From Methyloversatilis universalis FAM5 (GTDB lineage Bacteria > Pseudomonadota > Gammaproteobacteria > Burkholderiales > Rhodocyclaceae), in NCBI RefSeq assembly GCF_000214035.2, contig NZ_AFHG01000059.1, forward strand, positions 186,001 through 250,000: 64,000 nt of DNA, written 5' to 3'. Positions 1 through 9,265 of this stretch are shown in pieces. Below the pieces are notes generated by a model. It was not told where the DNA came from and ran no database searches. It saw nothing but the letters and a program-made list of their open reading frames with translations. A program made the translations under genes and the position numbers. How positions within the stretch are numbered: position 1 is the stretch's first letter; each line of letters begins with the position of its first letter.

Positions 1-1848
1 GCCGTGGCGCTTGAACACCTGCACCAGCTTGGTTTCCGCCTTGTACAGCTCCCAGCCCGAGGTGAGGAAGCCGCCGTCCTTGTTGGAATCGGAATAGCCC
101 AGCATCACTTCCTGGGTGAGGGCACGGGCGTCCAGCAGCACGCGCCAGATCGGGATGGTGAACAGCCGGTCCATGATGCGCGGTGCGTTGCGCAGGTCGC
201 CGATGGTTTCGAACAGCGGAATGATGTTCATCGAGGCGCGGCGCTCGTGCACGTTGAGCAGGCCGACTTCCTTCAGGATGAGCGCCACTTCCAGCATGTC
301 GGACACGCCGTCCGCCTTGGAAATGATGTAGTTCGGCAGCGCGGCCTCGCCATACAGCCGGTGCATTTCGGCCGCGGTGCGCGCGATCGCCAGTTCGCCC
401 TCGGTCTCGGCCGAGAACTGCATGAAGGACGAGGTGAGCGGGCGCGGCGTACCCAGTTCGTTGATCAGCACCTCGATCCGCTGTTCCTCGCGCAGTTCGA
501 GGTAGTTGGCGCACACGTGCGCGTTGGCCAGCAGTTCCGACACCACGCGCTCATGCACGTCGGAGTTCTGCCGCAGGTCCAGCGCCGCCAGATGGAAGCC
601 GAACACGCGCGCGGCATGACGCAGGCGGCGCAGGCGGCCGCGGGCGATCAGCGAGGACTTGTGGCCGACCAGCGATTCGTGGATCACGTCCAGGTCACGC
701 ACGAACTCTTCCGCGCTGGTGTAGGGGTCGGCGTCGCCGACCGCCTTCCACAGTGCTTCGTGCTGGTCCAGCGTGCGCGCGGTTACCGCCAGGCGGGCGT
801 AGATGCCGGCCAGCGCACGGCGGTACAGCTCGTCCTCGCGATGCGGCGACTTGTCCGGCGCGGTGGCGGCCAGCACCCGCAGTTCGTCGCTCACGTTGTT
901 CAGCAGCGTGGTCGGCGACAGGTCGGTGTCCAGGATGTGCACCTGGGTCAGGTAGTAATCCAGCGCCTTGGACGACTGCACGCGCAGCGTCGAACGCAGC
1001 ACGTCGGCGGTGACGAAGGGATTGCCGTCACGGTCGCCGCCTATCCAGGAACCCATGCGCAGGAAGCTGCCGATCTCGCGCTTGTGCTCCGGGAAGGCCG
1101 CGGCCAGCTGGTCTTCGACCGCGTTGTAGACGCGCGGCAGTTCGCGCAGGAAGGTGTAGTCGTAGAAGGACAGGCCATTGACCACCTCGTCGGCGACCGA
1201 CAGCCGGGTCCGGCGCAGCATGCGGGTCTGCCACAGCGAGGTGACGGTGCGGCGCACCGCCTCGTCGCGTTCTTCCAGCTCGTCCGGCGTCAGCCGCATG
1301 CGGTCGCGCTCGTCGATCAGCCGGGCGATCTTCATTTCCTGGCTCAGGATGCTCTTGCGCTGCACCTCGGTCGGGTGGGCAGTGAGCACCGGAACGATGA
1401 GGCCGTCGCGGAAGAAGGCGAGGATTTCCTCGGCCGGCACGTTCGCCTCCAGCGCCTTGTCCAGCGCGCTGGCCAGCGTGCCCGGCCGCGGCGGATCGCC
1501 GGCGATGGCGTGGGCGCGGGCGCGGCGGATGTGGTGCTGGTCCTCGGCGATATTGGCCAGGTGCAGGAAGTAGCTGAAGGCGCGCACCACGATGATGGTG
1601 TCGTCGTCCGACAGGCCGTTGAGCAGCTTGGCCAGTTCGGCCCGGGCATCCAGATCGTCGTTGCGGCGGAAGCGCACGCACAGCTGGCGCACGTTCTCGA
1701 TCAGCTCGAACATGCGGCTGCCTTCCTGCTCGCGCACCACGTCACCGAGCATGCGGCCGAGCAGGCGGATGTCGTCGAACAGCGGCTTGTCCTTGTCGTC
1801 CGCCGAGCGGTCGTGCACCGCGACCGGCGTCTGGGCCTGTTGATTCAC
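1..1848 (-). CDS. ppc: Phosphoenolpyruvate carboxylase, N-terminal two thirds (cut by window edge)
   Basis: Adds bicarbonate to phosphoenolpyruvate to make oxaloacetate, the anaplerotic step that feeds the TCA cycle and, in serine-cycle methylotrophs, C1 assimilation. About 616 codons are visible; the family is usually 880-950 residues, so the C-terminus lies outside the window. Visible family motifs are the catalytic-histidine motif LTAHPTEVQRKS, the loop GSWIGGDRDGNPF and, close to the edge, GYSDSNKDGG. I chose a GTG start at 1848 (VNQQAQTPVAV...) because a GAAGGA ribosome-binding sequence lies 6-7 bases upstream and no in-frame ATG precedes it. It is divergent from hemC across a 184-bp spacer, an arrangement common in betaproteobacteria. 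Confidence 0.96.
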   Translation of the reverse strand, partial: MNQQAQTPVAVHDRSADDKDKPLFDDIRLLGRMLGDVVREQEGSRMFELIENVRQLCVRFRRNDDLDARAELAKLLNGLSDDDTIIVVRAFSYFLHLANIAEDQHHIRRARAHAIAGDPPRPGTLASALDKALEANVPAEEILAFFRDGLIVPVLTAHPTEVQRKSILSQEMKIARLIDERDRMRLTPDELEERDEAVRRTVTSLWQTRMLRRTRLSVADEVVNGLSFYDYTFLRELPRVYNAVEDQLAAAFPEHKREIGSFLRMGSWIGGDRDGNPFVTADVLRSTLRVQSSKALDYYLTQVHILDTDLSPTTLLNNVSDELRVLAATAPDKSPHREDELYRRALAGIYARLAVTARTLDQHEALWKAVGDADPYTSAEEFVRDLDVIHESLVGHKSSLIARGRLRRLRHAARVFGFHLAALDLRQNSDVHERVVSELLANAHVCANYLELREEQRIEVLINELGTPRPLTSSFMQFSAETEGELAIARTAAEMHRLYGEAALPNYIISKADGVSDMLEVALILKEVGLLNVHERRASMNIIPLFETIGDLRNAPRIMDRLFTIPIWRVLLDARALTQEVMLGYSDSNKDGGFLTSGWELYKAETKLVQVFKRHG

Positions 1849-1936
1849 TGGCAATCCTTCCGAAATCAATGTCTGAATGTCTGCGCACCACCGGCCTGCA
1901 CTGGCGGGGGCGCTGCGATGTTCCATCCGGGGCTGC

Positions 1937-1942
1937 TAGAAT
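1937..1942 (+). promoter_or_regulatory. Possible -10 element for hemC
   Basis: TAGAAT matches the sigma-70 -10 consensus at five of six positions and lies about 90 bases before the hemC start, in the ppc/hemC divergent spacer. No convincing -35 hexamer is found 16-18 bases upstream, so this is a weak call. Confidence 0.3.
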
Positions 1943-2032
1943 TCGGGCCGTGTCGCGCGCTGCCTGTAGGCACTCGTTCACGCCGGCGCGCGGTGCATTC
2001 GACTAACTGACCACCACACGCCTCTTTTCCAT

Positions 2033-3043
2033 ATGGATCATCCGGCCGGCCCGGCGGACCTCGATGCGGCAGATCGCGCGCCGTCGGTCCCGCAGCAGGA
2101 GCACCAAGCTTACCCGAAGCCCACGCGCATCGTGATCGCGTCGCGCGAGTCCCGCCTCGCCATGTGGCAGGCGGAACATGTGCGTGACAGACTGTCCTCG
2201 CTGTACCCCTCCGCGACCGTGGACATCCTCGGCATGACCACCCGCGGCGACCAGATCCTGGACCGCCCGCTTGCCAAGGTGGGCGGCAAGGGGCTGTTCG
2301 TGAAGGAACTCGAAACCGCCCTGCTCGAAGGCCGCGCCGACCTGGCCGTGCATTCGATGAAGGACGTGCCGATGACCCTGGCCGACGAATTCGCGCTGGT
2401 GGCGACGATGGAGCGCGAACTGCCGCAGGACGCCTTCGTGTCGTCCCGCTACGCCAGCCTGGACGACCTGCCGCCGGGCGCGGTGGTCGGCACCTCCAGC
2501 CTGCGGCGCGAATCGCAGCTGCGCGCCCAGTTCCCGTATCTGACGGTGAGCAGCCTGCGCGGCAATCTCGACACCCGGCTGCGCAAGCTCGATGAGGGGC
2601 AGTACGACGCCATCATCCTGGCGGCGGCCGGCCTGAAGCGGCTGGGGCTGGGCGACCGCATCCGCGCGCTGCTGCCGGTCGAACTGTCGCTGCCGGCGGC
2701 GGGTCAGGGTGCGCTGGGCATCGAGGCGCTGGCCTCGCGTCCCGAAGTGGCGGCCTGGCTGTCACCGCTGGTCTGTCCGGTCACCGAAGCCTGCGTCCGT
2801 GCCGAGCGCGCGGTGTCGCGCGCGCTGGCCGGCTCCTGCGAAGTGCCGCTGGCCGCCTACTGCGTGGTGGAGGGCGGTGCACTGTGGCTGCGTGCCCGGG
2901 TGGCCATGCCGGATGGCAGCCGCATCGCCGCCGCCGAGGTGCGCGGCAACGTCGCCCAGCCGGAAGCGCTGGCCGCGGACTGCGTGGAGGCTCTGCGGGC
3001 CGACGGCGCGCAGGCCATTCTCGACGACCTCGCCCACCCATGA
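2033..3043 (+). CDS. hemC: Hydroxymethylbilane synthase (porphobilinogen deaminase)
   Basis: Polymerises four porphobilinogens into hydroxymethylbilane in the cytoplasmic heme/siroheme pathway. The 336-residue product has the family blocks in order: [16 protein letters not shown] near residue 34, [43 protein letters not shown] and [11 protein letters not shown]. The Cys in the last block is the one that carries the dipyrromethane cofactor in this family. The N-terminus is about 25 residues longer than usual; ATG 2033 has no strong Shine-Dalgarno, so a slightly later start is possible. It heads hemC-hemD-hemX-hemY and its stop overlaps the hemD start (ATGA). Confidence 0.97.
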   Translation: MDHPAGPADLDAADRAPSVPQQEHQAYPKPTRIVIASRESRLAMWQAEHVRDRLSSLYPSATVDILGMTTRGDQILDRPLAKVGGKGLFVKELETALLEGRADLAVHSMKDVPMTLADEFALVATMERELPQDAFVSSRYASLDDLPPGAVVGTSSLRRESQLRAQFPYLTVSSLRGNLDTRLRKLDEGQYDAIILAAAGLKRLGLGDRIRALLPVELSLPAAGQGALGIEALASRPEVAAWLSPLVCPVTEACVRAERAVSRALAGSCEVPLAAYCVVEGGALWLRARVAMPDGSRIAAAEVRGNVAQPEALAADCVEALRADGAQAILDDLAHP

Positions 3044-3837
3044 AGGATCGCGGTGCGCTGGCCGGATGCGGCGTGCTGGTCAGCCGGCCGCGCGCGCAGG
3101 CGGCGGCGCTGGCGGACGCCCTGCGCGCAGCCGGTGGCGAACCGTTCGAATTTCCGCTGATCGACATCGAAGCGCTGGCCGACATGTCGGCTGTCGCCGC
3201 GGCCGATCTGGATGGTGCGGCGCTGGCGGTATTCGTGAGCGCCAACGCGGTGCGCCACGCGCTGGACACCATCCTGCCGCTGCGCGACTGGCCGGCCGCG
3301 CTGCCGGCCGCCACGGTGGGCGAACAGTCGGCGCAGGCGCTGCGCACGCGCGGCATCGCCCGCGTCATCACGCCGCAGCACCGCTACGATTCCGAGGCGC
3401 TGCTCGAACTGCCCGAACTGTCGGCCGCCGCACTGGCCGGCCGGCGGGTGCTCATCTTCCGCGGTGACGGCGGACGCGAACTGCTGGGCGACACGCTGCG
3501 CGCGCGCGGCGCGACGGTCGAGTTCATCACCTGCTACCGCCGCCTGCCGCCCGGCGACGGCGCGCCGCTGTGCGCCGCGCTGCGCGCCGGCCGGCTGCAT
3601 GCGCTCACCATCACCTCGTCCGAATCGCTGCGCAATCTGGCGGCGCTGCCCGGGCTGGACTGTCTGGACGCGCTGCAGGCACTGCCGCTGTTCGCGCCGC
3701 ATGCCCGCATCGCCGAACAGGCGCGCGAACGCGGCTTCCGCCGCGTGATCGAAACCGCTCCGGCCGACACCGGTCTGCTGGCCGGACTGACTGACTACTT
3801 TTCATCGCATCCGTGCGACCCGAAGCGAACGACATGA
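3040..3837 (+). CDS. hemD: Uroporphyrinogen-III synthase
   Basis: Closes hydroxymethylbilane with inversion of ring D to give uroporphyrinogen III. The product of 265 residues is the normal length for HemD. It begins [20 protein letters not shown] and contains the weakly conserved HemD blocks [25 protein letters not shown] and [10 protein letters not shown]. The start is fixed by translational coupling: ATG 3040 overlaps the hemC stop by four bases, and its own stop overlaps the hemX start in the same way. HemD sequences diverge strongly, so the call rests on these blocks together with its place between hemC and hemX. Confidence 0.94.
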   Translation: MKDRGALAGCGVLVSRPRAQAAALADALRAAGGEPFEFPLIDIEALADMSAVAAADLDGAALAVFVSANAVRHALDTILPLRDWPAALPAATVGEQSAQALRTRGIARVITPQHRYDSEALLELPELSAAALAGRRVLIFRGDGGRELLGDTLRARGATVEFITCYRRLPPGDGAPLCAALRAGRLHALTITSSESLRNLAALPGLDCLDALQALPLFAPHARIAEQARERGFRRVIETAPADTGLLAGLTDYFSSHPCDPKRTT

Positions 3838-4925
3838 GTGAACAGATTCCGACGCCCACCCCTGCCGCCACGCCTGCCGTGACACCGGTGCCGCCCGCGA
3901 AACGCGAAGGCGTGGTGCCGCTGTGGGCGCTCGGGCTGGCCGTGCTGCTGCTGGTGGCACTGGGCGTGGCCAGCTTCTTCATGCTCACCCGCATGCGTAC
4001 GCTCGAAGCCGAGCTGCACCGCCGGGTCGAGGTGGTGGGCGAACAGGCGGCGCAGGCGCGCGACGCGTCCGAACAGGAAGCCGCCGGCATCGCCACCTAC
4101 GGCAACCGCCTCGGCAGCCAGGAAGTGCAGCTGGCCGAACTGCGGGCGCGCATCGAAGCCTATGAATATCTGGCGGACGACCTGGTGCGCAGTTACGACG
4201 AGCGGGTGCTGGCCGAGGTCGAGCACGCGCTGGTGCTGGGTCAGCAGCAGCTGCAGCTGGCCGGCGATGCCAAGCTGGCGCTCAGCGCGCTGTCGACCGC
4301 CGAAGCCCGTCTGGCGCGGGTGGATACCGGCCGCTTCCTGCCGCTGCGCCGCGCGATGGCCAACGACATGGAGCGCCTGCGCCGCGCGCCGATGGCCGAT
4401 CTGTCCGGTCAGGCGCTGCGCATCGATACGCTGCTCGGTTCGATCGACAGCCTGCCGCTGGCGTTCGACCGCTCGCCTTCGCGTGCCGGCTCTCCGGCGC
4501 CCGCCAAGGTGGCGGCTGCGGCCGAACCGACCCTGGTCGAGCGGCTGGCGGAAGAGGTGTGGGCCGAAGTGCGCCAGCTGGTGCGCATCGAACGGCTGGA
4601 CCGGCCGGACCCGGCCCTGCTGTCGCCGGAACACAGCTTCTTCCTGCGCGAGAACCTGAAGCTGCGGCTGATCAACGCCCGCATCGCGCTGCTCCAGCGC
4701 AATGGCGCAGTGTGGCGCGAGGACATGCGGCTGGCGCGCGAGTGGGTGGAGCGCTATTTCGACACCCGCGCCCGCCAGACCGACAACGCGCTGGCCACGC
4801 TGCGCCAGCTCGCCAGCGTCGATCCGGGCGAAGGTCTGCCCGGCCTCAACGAATCGATGAGCGCGCTGGCCCAGCTCAAGGCCCAGCGCCAGCGGCCCAC
4901 CGTGCAGCGCGAGGAGAAGCGCTGA
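3834..4925 (+). CDS. hemX: HemX-like membrane protein of the heme operon
   Basis: 363-residue inner-membrane protein of the HemX family, often annotated as uroporphyrinogen-III C-methyltransferase although the catalytic role is unproven. A Pro/Thr-rich N-terminal tail (residues 1-23) precedes one membrane helix (VVPLWALGLAVLLLVALGVA), then a coiled-coil segment (LEAELHRRVEVVGEQAAQA) and a periplasmic helical domain ending KAQRQRPTVQREEKR. I take ATG 3834, which overlaps the hemD stop, instead of the upstream in-frame GTG at 3813. It shares an overlap with hemY (TGATG), consistent with co-translation. It probably scaffolds heme biosynthesis enzymes at the membrane; that role is inferred. Confidence 0.9.
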   Translation: MSEQIPTPTPAATPAVTPVPPAKREGVVPLWALGLAVLLLVALGVASFFMLTRMRTLEAELHRRVEVVGEQAAQARDASEQEAAGIATYGNRLGSQEVQLAELRARIEAYEYLADDLVRSYDERVLAEVEHALVLGQQQLQLAGDAKLALSALSTAEARLARVDTGRFLPLRRAMANDMERLRRAPMADLSGQALRIDTLLGSIDSLPLAFDRSPSRAGSPAPAKVAAAAEPTLVERLAEEVWAEVRQLVRIERLDRPDPALLSPEHSFFLRENLKLRLINARIALLQRNGAVWREDMRLAREWVERYFDTRARQTDNALATLRQLASVDPGEGLPGLNESMSALAQLKAQRQRPTVQREEKR

Positions 4926-6088
4926 TGGTGCGCCTGCTGCTGTGGCTGCTCGGCCTGTGCGCGCTGGCCGTGGGGCTGGTGATCGCGGCCCGTCAGAACG
5001 ACGGTTTCGTGCTCATCCAGTGGTCGCCCTGGCGCATCGAACTGTCGCTCAACCTGTTCATCGTGTCGCTGCTGCTCGGCGTGGCGCTGCTGTACAGCGT
5101 GTTCCATTTCATCGACGGTCTGATGCGCATGCCGGCGCGTGCGGCCCGCTACCGCGCGCGCCAGCGCCGCCGCCGCGCGGTGACCGCGCTGCGCGACGCC
5201 GCCCGCCTGTATTTCGAAGGCCGCTACGGCCATGCCCAGCGCAGCGCCCGGGTGGCGGTCGAGGGCGGCGAATCGCCCGGCCTGGCCGCGCTGATCGGTG
5301 CCCGCGCCGCGCATGCGATGCGCGAACAGACGCAGGCTGACGAGTGGCTGCGTCAGGCCGAGCGCTTCGACGAACTGAAAACCGCGCGGCTGATGACCGA
5401 AGCCGACATCCTGACCGACCGGCGCGAATTCAGCGAGGCGCTGGAGCGCATCGACGTGCTGCAGTCCGGCGGCCAGCGCCATGTCGCCGCGCTGCGTCTG
5501 GCGATGCGGGCGCGCCGCGGTCTGGCCGACTGGAGCGGCCTGCTGCGGGTGGTGCGCCTGCTGCAGAAGCACCGCGCGCTGACGCCGGAACAGGCGGCGC
5601 CGGTGCGCCGCCAGGCGCATCTGGGGGCACTGCACGATCTCGATCCGGCCGAGCTGGACGCCTACTGGAAGGCGCTGCCGGCCGCCGAGCGCGAGGACGC
5701 GCAGGTGGTGCGCGCAATGGCCGAGGCGCTGGTGGCCGCCGGCCAGACCGCGCAGGCACGCAAGCTGATCGAATCGCGGCTGGAGCAGGGCTGGGAGTCC
5801 TCGCTGCTGGCCCTGTATGCCCACACCGACGGTGGCGACGCGCTCGGCCGCATCGCAAAGGCCGAGGCCTGGCTGCGCGATCACCCGGACGACGCCGAAC
5901 TGCTGCTGGCGCTGGGCCGGCTGTGCCGTACCCAGCAGCTGTGGGGCAAGGCGCAGAGCTATCTCGAAGCGGCGCTGGCGGTGCAGCCCTCGCGTGTCGT
6001 GCATGTCGAACTGGCGCTGCTGGCCGAACACCTCGAACGACCGGAAAAGGCGCAGGCCCATTTCCGCGCGGCCGCACTGATGCGCTGA
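4925..6088 (+). CDS. hemY: HemY-type TPR membrane protein
   Basis: 387 residues. The first 60 residues carry two hydrophobic segments (LLLWLLGLCALAVGLVIAA and LNLFIVSLLLGVALLYSVFHFI) typical of the HemY N-terminal domain, followed by a basic stretch and an all-helical, Ala/Leu-rich TPR region to the C-terminus (for example LLLALGRLCRTQQLWGKAQSYLEAAL). It is the conserved last gene of hemCDXY in many proteobacteria and is not the protoporphyrinogen oxidase that bears the same name in Gram-positive bacteria. A GAGGAG ribosome-binding site 10 bases upstream supports ATG 4925, which overlaps the hemX stop by one base. Exact biochemical role is not established. Confidence 0.92.
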   Translation: MVRLLLWLLGLCALAVGLVIAARQNDGFVLIQWSPWRIELSLNLFIVSLLLGVALLYSVFHFIDGLMRMPARAARYRARQRRRRAVTALRDAARLYFEGRYGHAQRSARVAVEGGESPGLAALIGARAAHAMREQTQADEWLRQAERFDELKTARLMTEADILTDRREFSEALERIDVLQSGGQRHVAALRLAMRARRGLADWSGLLRVVRLLQKHRALTPEQAAPVRRQAHLGALHDLDPAELDAYWKALPAAEREDAQVVRAMAEALVAAGQTAQARKLIESRLEQGWESSLLALYAHTDGGDALGRIAKAEAWLRDHPDDAELLLALGRLCRTQQLWGKAQSYLEAALAVQPSRVVHVELALLAEHLERPEKAQAHFRAAALMR

Positions 6089-6144
6089 ACGCGCGCAGCG
6101 CGGCTGTGTCATGATCAGGGCATGTTCTTCCGCCCGGATCCCGC

Positions 6145-7239
6145 ATGAACAATCCTTTCGAGAACACGCCGCCGTCCGCCCCCGCGGACCCCTTCGCCAG
6201 CCCGTTCGCGGTCGACACCGCACCGCGCTCCGAGGCGCTGGTGTTTTCCGGCCGGGGCGGCGAGTACTTCGGCATCTGGATCGTCAACCTGCTGCTCACC
6301 GTGCTCACGCTGGGCATCTATTCCGCCTGGGCCAAGGTCCGGCGGCTGCAGTACTTCCATCGCCACACCACGCTGGGCGGCGCCGCCTTCGACTACCACG
6401 GCGACCCGCGCGCCATCCTCAAGGGCCGGGTGATCGGTTTCCTGCTGCTGCTCGGCTACAACATTTCGTTCGAGGTGTCGCCGCTGCTCGGCATGCTGGT
6501 GCTCGGGCTGCTCGCGGCAGTGATGCCGTTGCTGCTGATGCGTTCGCTGCGCTTCCGCGCGCTCAATACCAGCTGGCGCGGCCTGCGCTTCGGTTTCGAC
6601 GGCGACCCGAAGGGGGCCTACCGGGCCTTCCTGATGTGGCCGCTGCTGTCGCTCTTCACGCTCTATCTGCTGGCGCCGATGTGGCACCAGCGCATGAAGC
6701 GCTACCAGCTGGACAACGCGCGCTTCGGCGCCACCCGTTTCCGGTTCACCGCACCGGTGTCGGCGTTCTACCGCATGTACGGCGTGTTGCTGCTTCTGCT
6801 GCTGCTGGGCATGGCGGTGATCGGCGGCATGGTGCTGCTCATGATCGAGGCCGTTGAAGGGCGTCGCGAGCTGGCGGTGCTCGTGCCGATGGCCGTGCTT
6901 GCGGGCTGGGTGGCCCTGTTCCTGCTGATCCAGCCCTATCTGACCGCGCGCCTGCAGAACCTGGTGTGGAACAGCACCCGGCTCGGCGCCCACCGCTTCG
7001 AGTCACACGCGCGGGCGCGTACGCTGTACGCGATCACGCTCACCAATCTGATCGCCATCGTGTGCACGCTGGGCTTCTTCGCGCCGTTCGCCGCCATCCG
7101 CACCGCGCGCTACCGGATCGAAAGCGTGACGCTGGTCAGTGCCGGTCCGCTGGATGATTTCGTGGCCGGACAGAAGCAGGCGGTGTCGGCCACCGGCGAA
7201 GAGACTGCAGATATTTTCGATGTCGACATCGCCCTCTGA
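6145..7239 (+). CDS. DUF898 (YjgN-like) polytopic membrane protein
   Basis: 364-residue inner-membrane protein of the DUF898 family. Six or more hydrophobic segments alternate with motifs typical of the family: FSGRGGEYFGIWIVNLLLTVLTLGIYSAWAKVR near residue 33 and a second, related LTNLIAIVCTLGFFAPFAAIR block near residue 295, suggesting an internal repeat. A Pro-rich cytoplasmic tail of about 25 residues precedes the first block. The function of the family is unknown. It overlaps the following M48 peptidase gene by 20 bases, and this pairing recurs in proteobacteria, suggesting that the two act together in the envelope. Confidence 0.88.
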   Translation: MNNPFENTPPSAPADPFASPFAVDTAPRSEALVFSGRGGEYFGIWIVNLLLTVLTLGIYSAWAKVRRLQYFHRHTTLGGAAFDYHGDPRAILKGRVIGFLLLLGYNISFEVSPLLGMLVLGLLAAVMPLLLMRSLRFRALNTSWRGLRFGFDGDPKGAYRAFLMWPLLSLFTLYLLAPMWHQRMKRYQLDNARFGATRFRFTAPVSAFYRMYGVLLLLLLLGMAVIGGMVLLMIEAVEGRRELAVLVPMAVLAGWVALFLLIQPYLTARLQNLVWNSTRLGAHRFESHARARTLYAITLTNLIAIVCTLGFFAPFAAIRTARYRIESVTLVSAGPLDDFVAGQKQAVSATGEETADIFDVDIAL

Positions 7240-8230
7240 ACCGCTGACGGTTGCGGCGCTGTACTTCGATGGCCACAGCGCGCGCGCATGGCCGGCCACG
7301 CTGTCGCTGGACGGTGACGCGCTGCTGCTGGCTGCGGAAGGGCTGAGCCGCCGGGCGCCGCTGGCCAACCTGCGGCTGTCGGAACCGATGGGGGCGGCGC
7401 CCCGGCTGATCACCTTCGAAGACGGTGCCCATGCCGAAGTGAGGGATCACGCCGCGCTCGCGCGCCTGCTCGGCGCCACCGGACAGCGCGACCGGCTGAC
7501 CGTGCGCAGCGCCTTCGATCTGCGCATGGTGGCCGGTGCGCTCGCGCTGCTCGTCGTCGTGCTGTGGGGCGCGGCGCGCTACGGTCTGCAGTGGGCAGCG
7601 GAAATCGCCGCACCGCGCGTGCCAGAGGCGGTGGTGGCCGGTCTGTCGCGCCAGACCCTGGAACTGATCGACGAACACATGCTCACGCCGAGCCGGCTGT
7701 CGGAAGACGAACAGTCGCGGCTGCGCGGCGTGCTGGCCGATCGCACGACGCTGCCGCATGCGCTGGTGTTCCGCCACGGCGGCGAGGTGGGCGCCAATGC
7801 CTTCGCGTTGCCGGACGGCACGCTGGTGGTGACCGACGAACTGGTCGCCCTGGCTGGCGATGACGAACGCGTGATGGCGGTGCTGATGCACGAGCTGGGT
7901 CATGTCGAACTGAGGCATGGCATGCGCATGCTGCTGCAGGGCTCGGCGGTGGCGCTGTTCATGACCTGGTATGCCGGCGACGTCAGCAGCGTGATCGCGA
8001 TGGCGCCGACCGCGCTCATCCAGTCCGGCTATTCGCGCGACATGGAGCGCGAGGCGGACGACTATGCCGCCGCGGCGCTGCGCGCCCAGGGGCGCTCGCC
8101 CGCGCTGCTGGCGGACATGCTGCAGCGCCTGTCCGAATCCGCAGGCCGTGGCCGCAAGAACGGCGCTGGCTGGCTGGACAGCCACCCGGACAGCGCACAG
8201 CGCATCGAGCGGCTGCGCGGCCGCGCCTGA
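7220..8230 (+). CDS. M48-family membrane metallopeptidase
   Basis: 336-residue zinc peptidase. The catalytic motif HELGH is at residues 224-228 (VLMHELGHVELRHG) and the third zinc ligand lies in SRDMEREADDYA. An N-terminal beta-rich domain (about residues 8-85) is followed by a single membrane segment (MVAGALALLVVVLWGAA), so the protease domain probably faces the periplasm. The fold and motifs resemble Oma1/LoiP-type peptidases, which remove misfolded envelope proteins. I chose ATG 7220 (MSTSPSEPLTV); an earlier in-frame start would lie deep inside the DUF898 gene. Coupled expression with DUF898 is likely because of the 20-bp overlap. Confidence 0.92.
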   Translation: MSTSPSEPLTVAALYFDGHSARAWPATLSLDGDALLLAAEGLSRRAPLANLRLSEPMGAAPRLITFEDGAHAEVRDHAALARLLGATGQRDRLTVRSAFDLRMVAGALALLVVVLWGAARYGLQWAAEIAAPRVPEAVVAGLSRQTLELIDEHMLTPSRLSEDEQSRLRGVLADRTTLPHALVFRHGGEVGANAFALPDGTLVVTDELVALAGDDERVMAVLMHELGHVELRHGMRMLLQGSAVALFMTWYAGDVSSVIAMAPTALIQSGYSRDMEREADDYAAAALRAQGRSPALLADMLQRLSESAGRGRKNGAGWLDSHPDSAQRIERLRGRA

Positions 8231-8312
8231 CCCGGGCCGGCGTGCTCGCCGGTACGGTCGATCCGGGCCTTCGGGCCTCGCGTGTTGCATCGCAACGCGT
8301 TCTGAGCGCCGA

Positions 8313-8326
8313 TTGACCTTGGTCAA
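8313..8326 (+). promoter_or_regulatory. FNR/ANR-type box and promoter of ompW
   Basis: TTGACC-TT-GGTCAA is a perfect interrupted palindrome matching the FNR/ANR consensus TTGAN6TCAA. Its centre (8319.5) lies about 30 bases before a -10-like AATACT (8349-8354), giving the -41.5 spacing of class II FNR promoters if transcription starts near 8361. This predicts oxygen-responsive expression of ompW; the binding protein is not in this window for certain. Confidence 0.65.
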
Positions 8327-8398
8327 CGCAGGGATATCAGCCCTTCGGAATACTGCACACCACTGAATGCGATTTCACTTTCTCTGGAGTGCACAACA

Positions 8399-9031
8399 AT
8401 GAAGGCGATCAAGTGGGTGGGAGTGGCTGCGCTGGCAGCCGTGGCCGGCGTGGCAAATGCGGCTGACGAAGGCAACTGGATGGTGCGCGCCCGCGCGCTG
8501 TACATGAATCCGGACAATGACAATTCCGGCGGCCTGAACCTGCCGATCGACGTGAAGGCCGAGAACAAGACCTTCCCGGAAATCGACATCACCTATTTCT
8601 TCACCAAGAACATCGCGGCCGAACTGATCCTGACCTACCCGCAGAAACATGACGTCGAACTGGGCGGCGTGGGCATCGGCTCGATCAAGCATCTGCCGCC
8701 GACGCTGACCCTGCAGTACCACTTCAATCCGGAAGGCACCATCCGTCCGTACGCCGGCCTGGGTCTGAACTACACCCGTTTCAGCAGCGTGGATCTCGAC
8801 GCCGGCAGCGTGCTCGGCGGCAGCGTGCCGCTGCGCATCGACCGCAGCAGCTTCGGCTGGGCCGCCCAGGTGGGCGCCGACTTCCAGATCGCGCCGAAGT
8901 GGTTCTTCAACGTCGATGTGAAGTACGTGAGTATCGATACCGACATTTTCGTGAAGGGTACCGGCGCCAAGGTGACTTCGCTGAACATCGACCCGATGCT
9001 GTATTCGGTCGGTATCGGTTACCGCTTCTGA
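8399..9031 (+). CDS. ompW: OmpW-family outer-membrane porin
   Basis: 210-residue eight-stranded outer-membrane barrel for small hydrophobic compounds. A signal peptide ends VAGVANA-ADEG (cleavage near residue 21). The mature part has OmpW hallmarks: GNWMVRARALYMNPD at the N-terminus, FPEIDITYFFTKNIAAELILTYPQKHDV, PTLTLQYHF, IRPYAGLGLNYT, and a C-terminal GIGYRF ending in Phe, the signature for BAM-dependent insertion. A GGAG ribosome-binding site sits nine bases before ATG. It has its own promoter with an FNR-type box and its own terminator, so it is monocistronic. Confidence 0.97.
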   Translation: MKAIKWVGVAALAAVAGVANAADEGNWMVRARALYMNPDNDNSGGLNLPIDVKAENKTFPEIDITYFFTKNIAAELILTYPQKHDVELGGVGIGSIKHLPPTLTLQYHFNPEGTIRPYAGLGLNYTRFSSVDLDAGSVLGGSVPLRIDRSSFGWAAQVGADFQIAPKWFFNVDVKYVSIDTDIFVKGTGAKVTSLNIDPMLYSVGIGYRF

Positions 9032-9112
9032 GTTCGAGCAGGTCCGTCGGCCCAGGGTCACAAGCCCGAAAGCCGGCGGGCCGCTCAGCAGTTCTTCCTG
9101 CAGTCCCGGTTC

Positions 9113-9139
9113 GGGCACCCATTGGGTGCCCATTTTTTT
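9113..9139 (+). terminator. Rho-independent terminator of ompW
   Basis: An 8-bp perfect stem, GGGCACCC/GGGTGCCC, with an ATT loop is followed directly by A and seven T residues. It lies 80 bases after the ompW stop on the same strand. Confidence 0.9.
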
Positions 9140-9170
9140 GGCTGATCGGATCGGGATGTTCGGGCTGGTA

Positions 9171-9196
9171 GCGGGGGCCGCTGCTGCGGCCCCCGC
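9171..9196. repeat. GC-rich hairpin between convergent ompW and hemF
   Basis: GCGGGGGCCG and CGGCCCCCGC form a perfect 10-bp stem around a CTGCTG loop. There is no T run on either side. It may assist termination of the minus-strand purine/heme operon. Confidence 0.5.
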
Positions 9197-9237
9197 CGCC
9201 ATGGCGGGCAAGGCCTCAACCGGCCTCATCGCGGCGA

Positions 9238-9263
9238 GCGCTGCCTGCCCTTGCGGGCAGCGC
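9238..9263 (-). terminator. Hairpin just after the hemF stop
   Basis: GCGCTGCC pairs with GGCAGCGC across a short spacer that can itself form an alternative TGCCC/GGGCA stem. It begins immediately downstream of the hemF stop on the minus strand. No U tract follows, so its role as a terminator is uncertain. Confidence 0.4.
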
Positions 9264-9265
9264 CT

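Noticed and set aside
4-2010. Open frame of 668 codons on the plus strand opposite ppc
   Set aside because: Antisense shadow in high-GC DNA; the product is rich in His, Arg and Gln with no family features, while the minus strand encodes a complete PEP carboxylase sequence.
8263-8285. GGGCC-TTCG-GGCC hairpin after the M48 gene
   Set aside because: Very short and without a U tract; such tetraloop repeats are frequent in GC-rich DNA.
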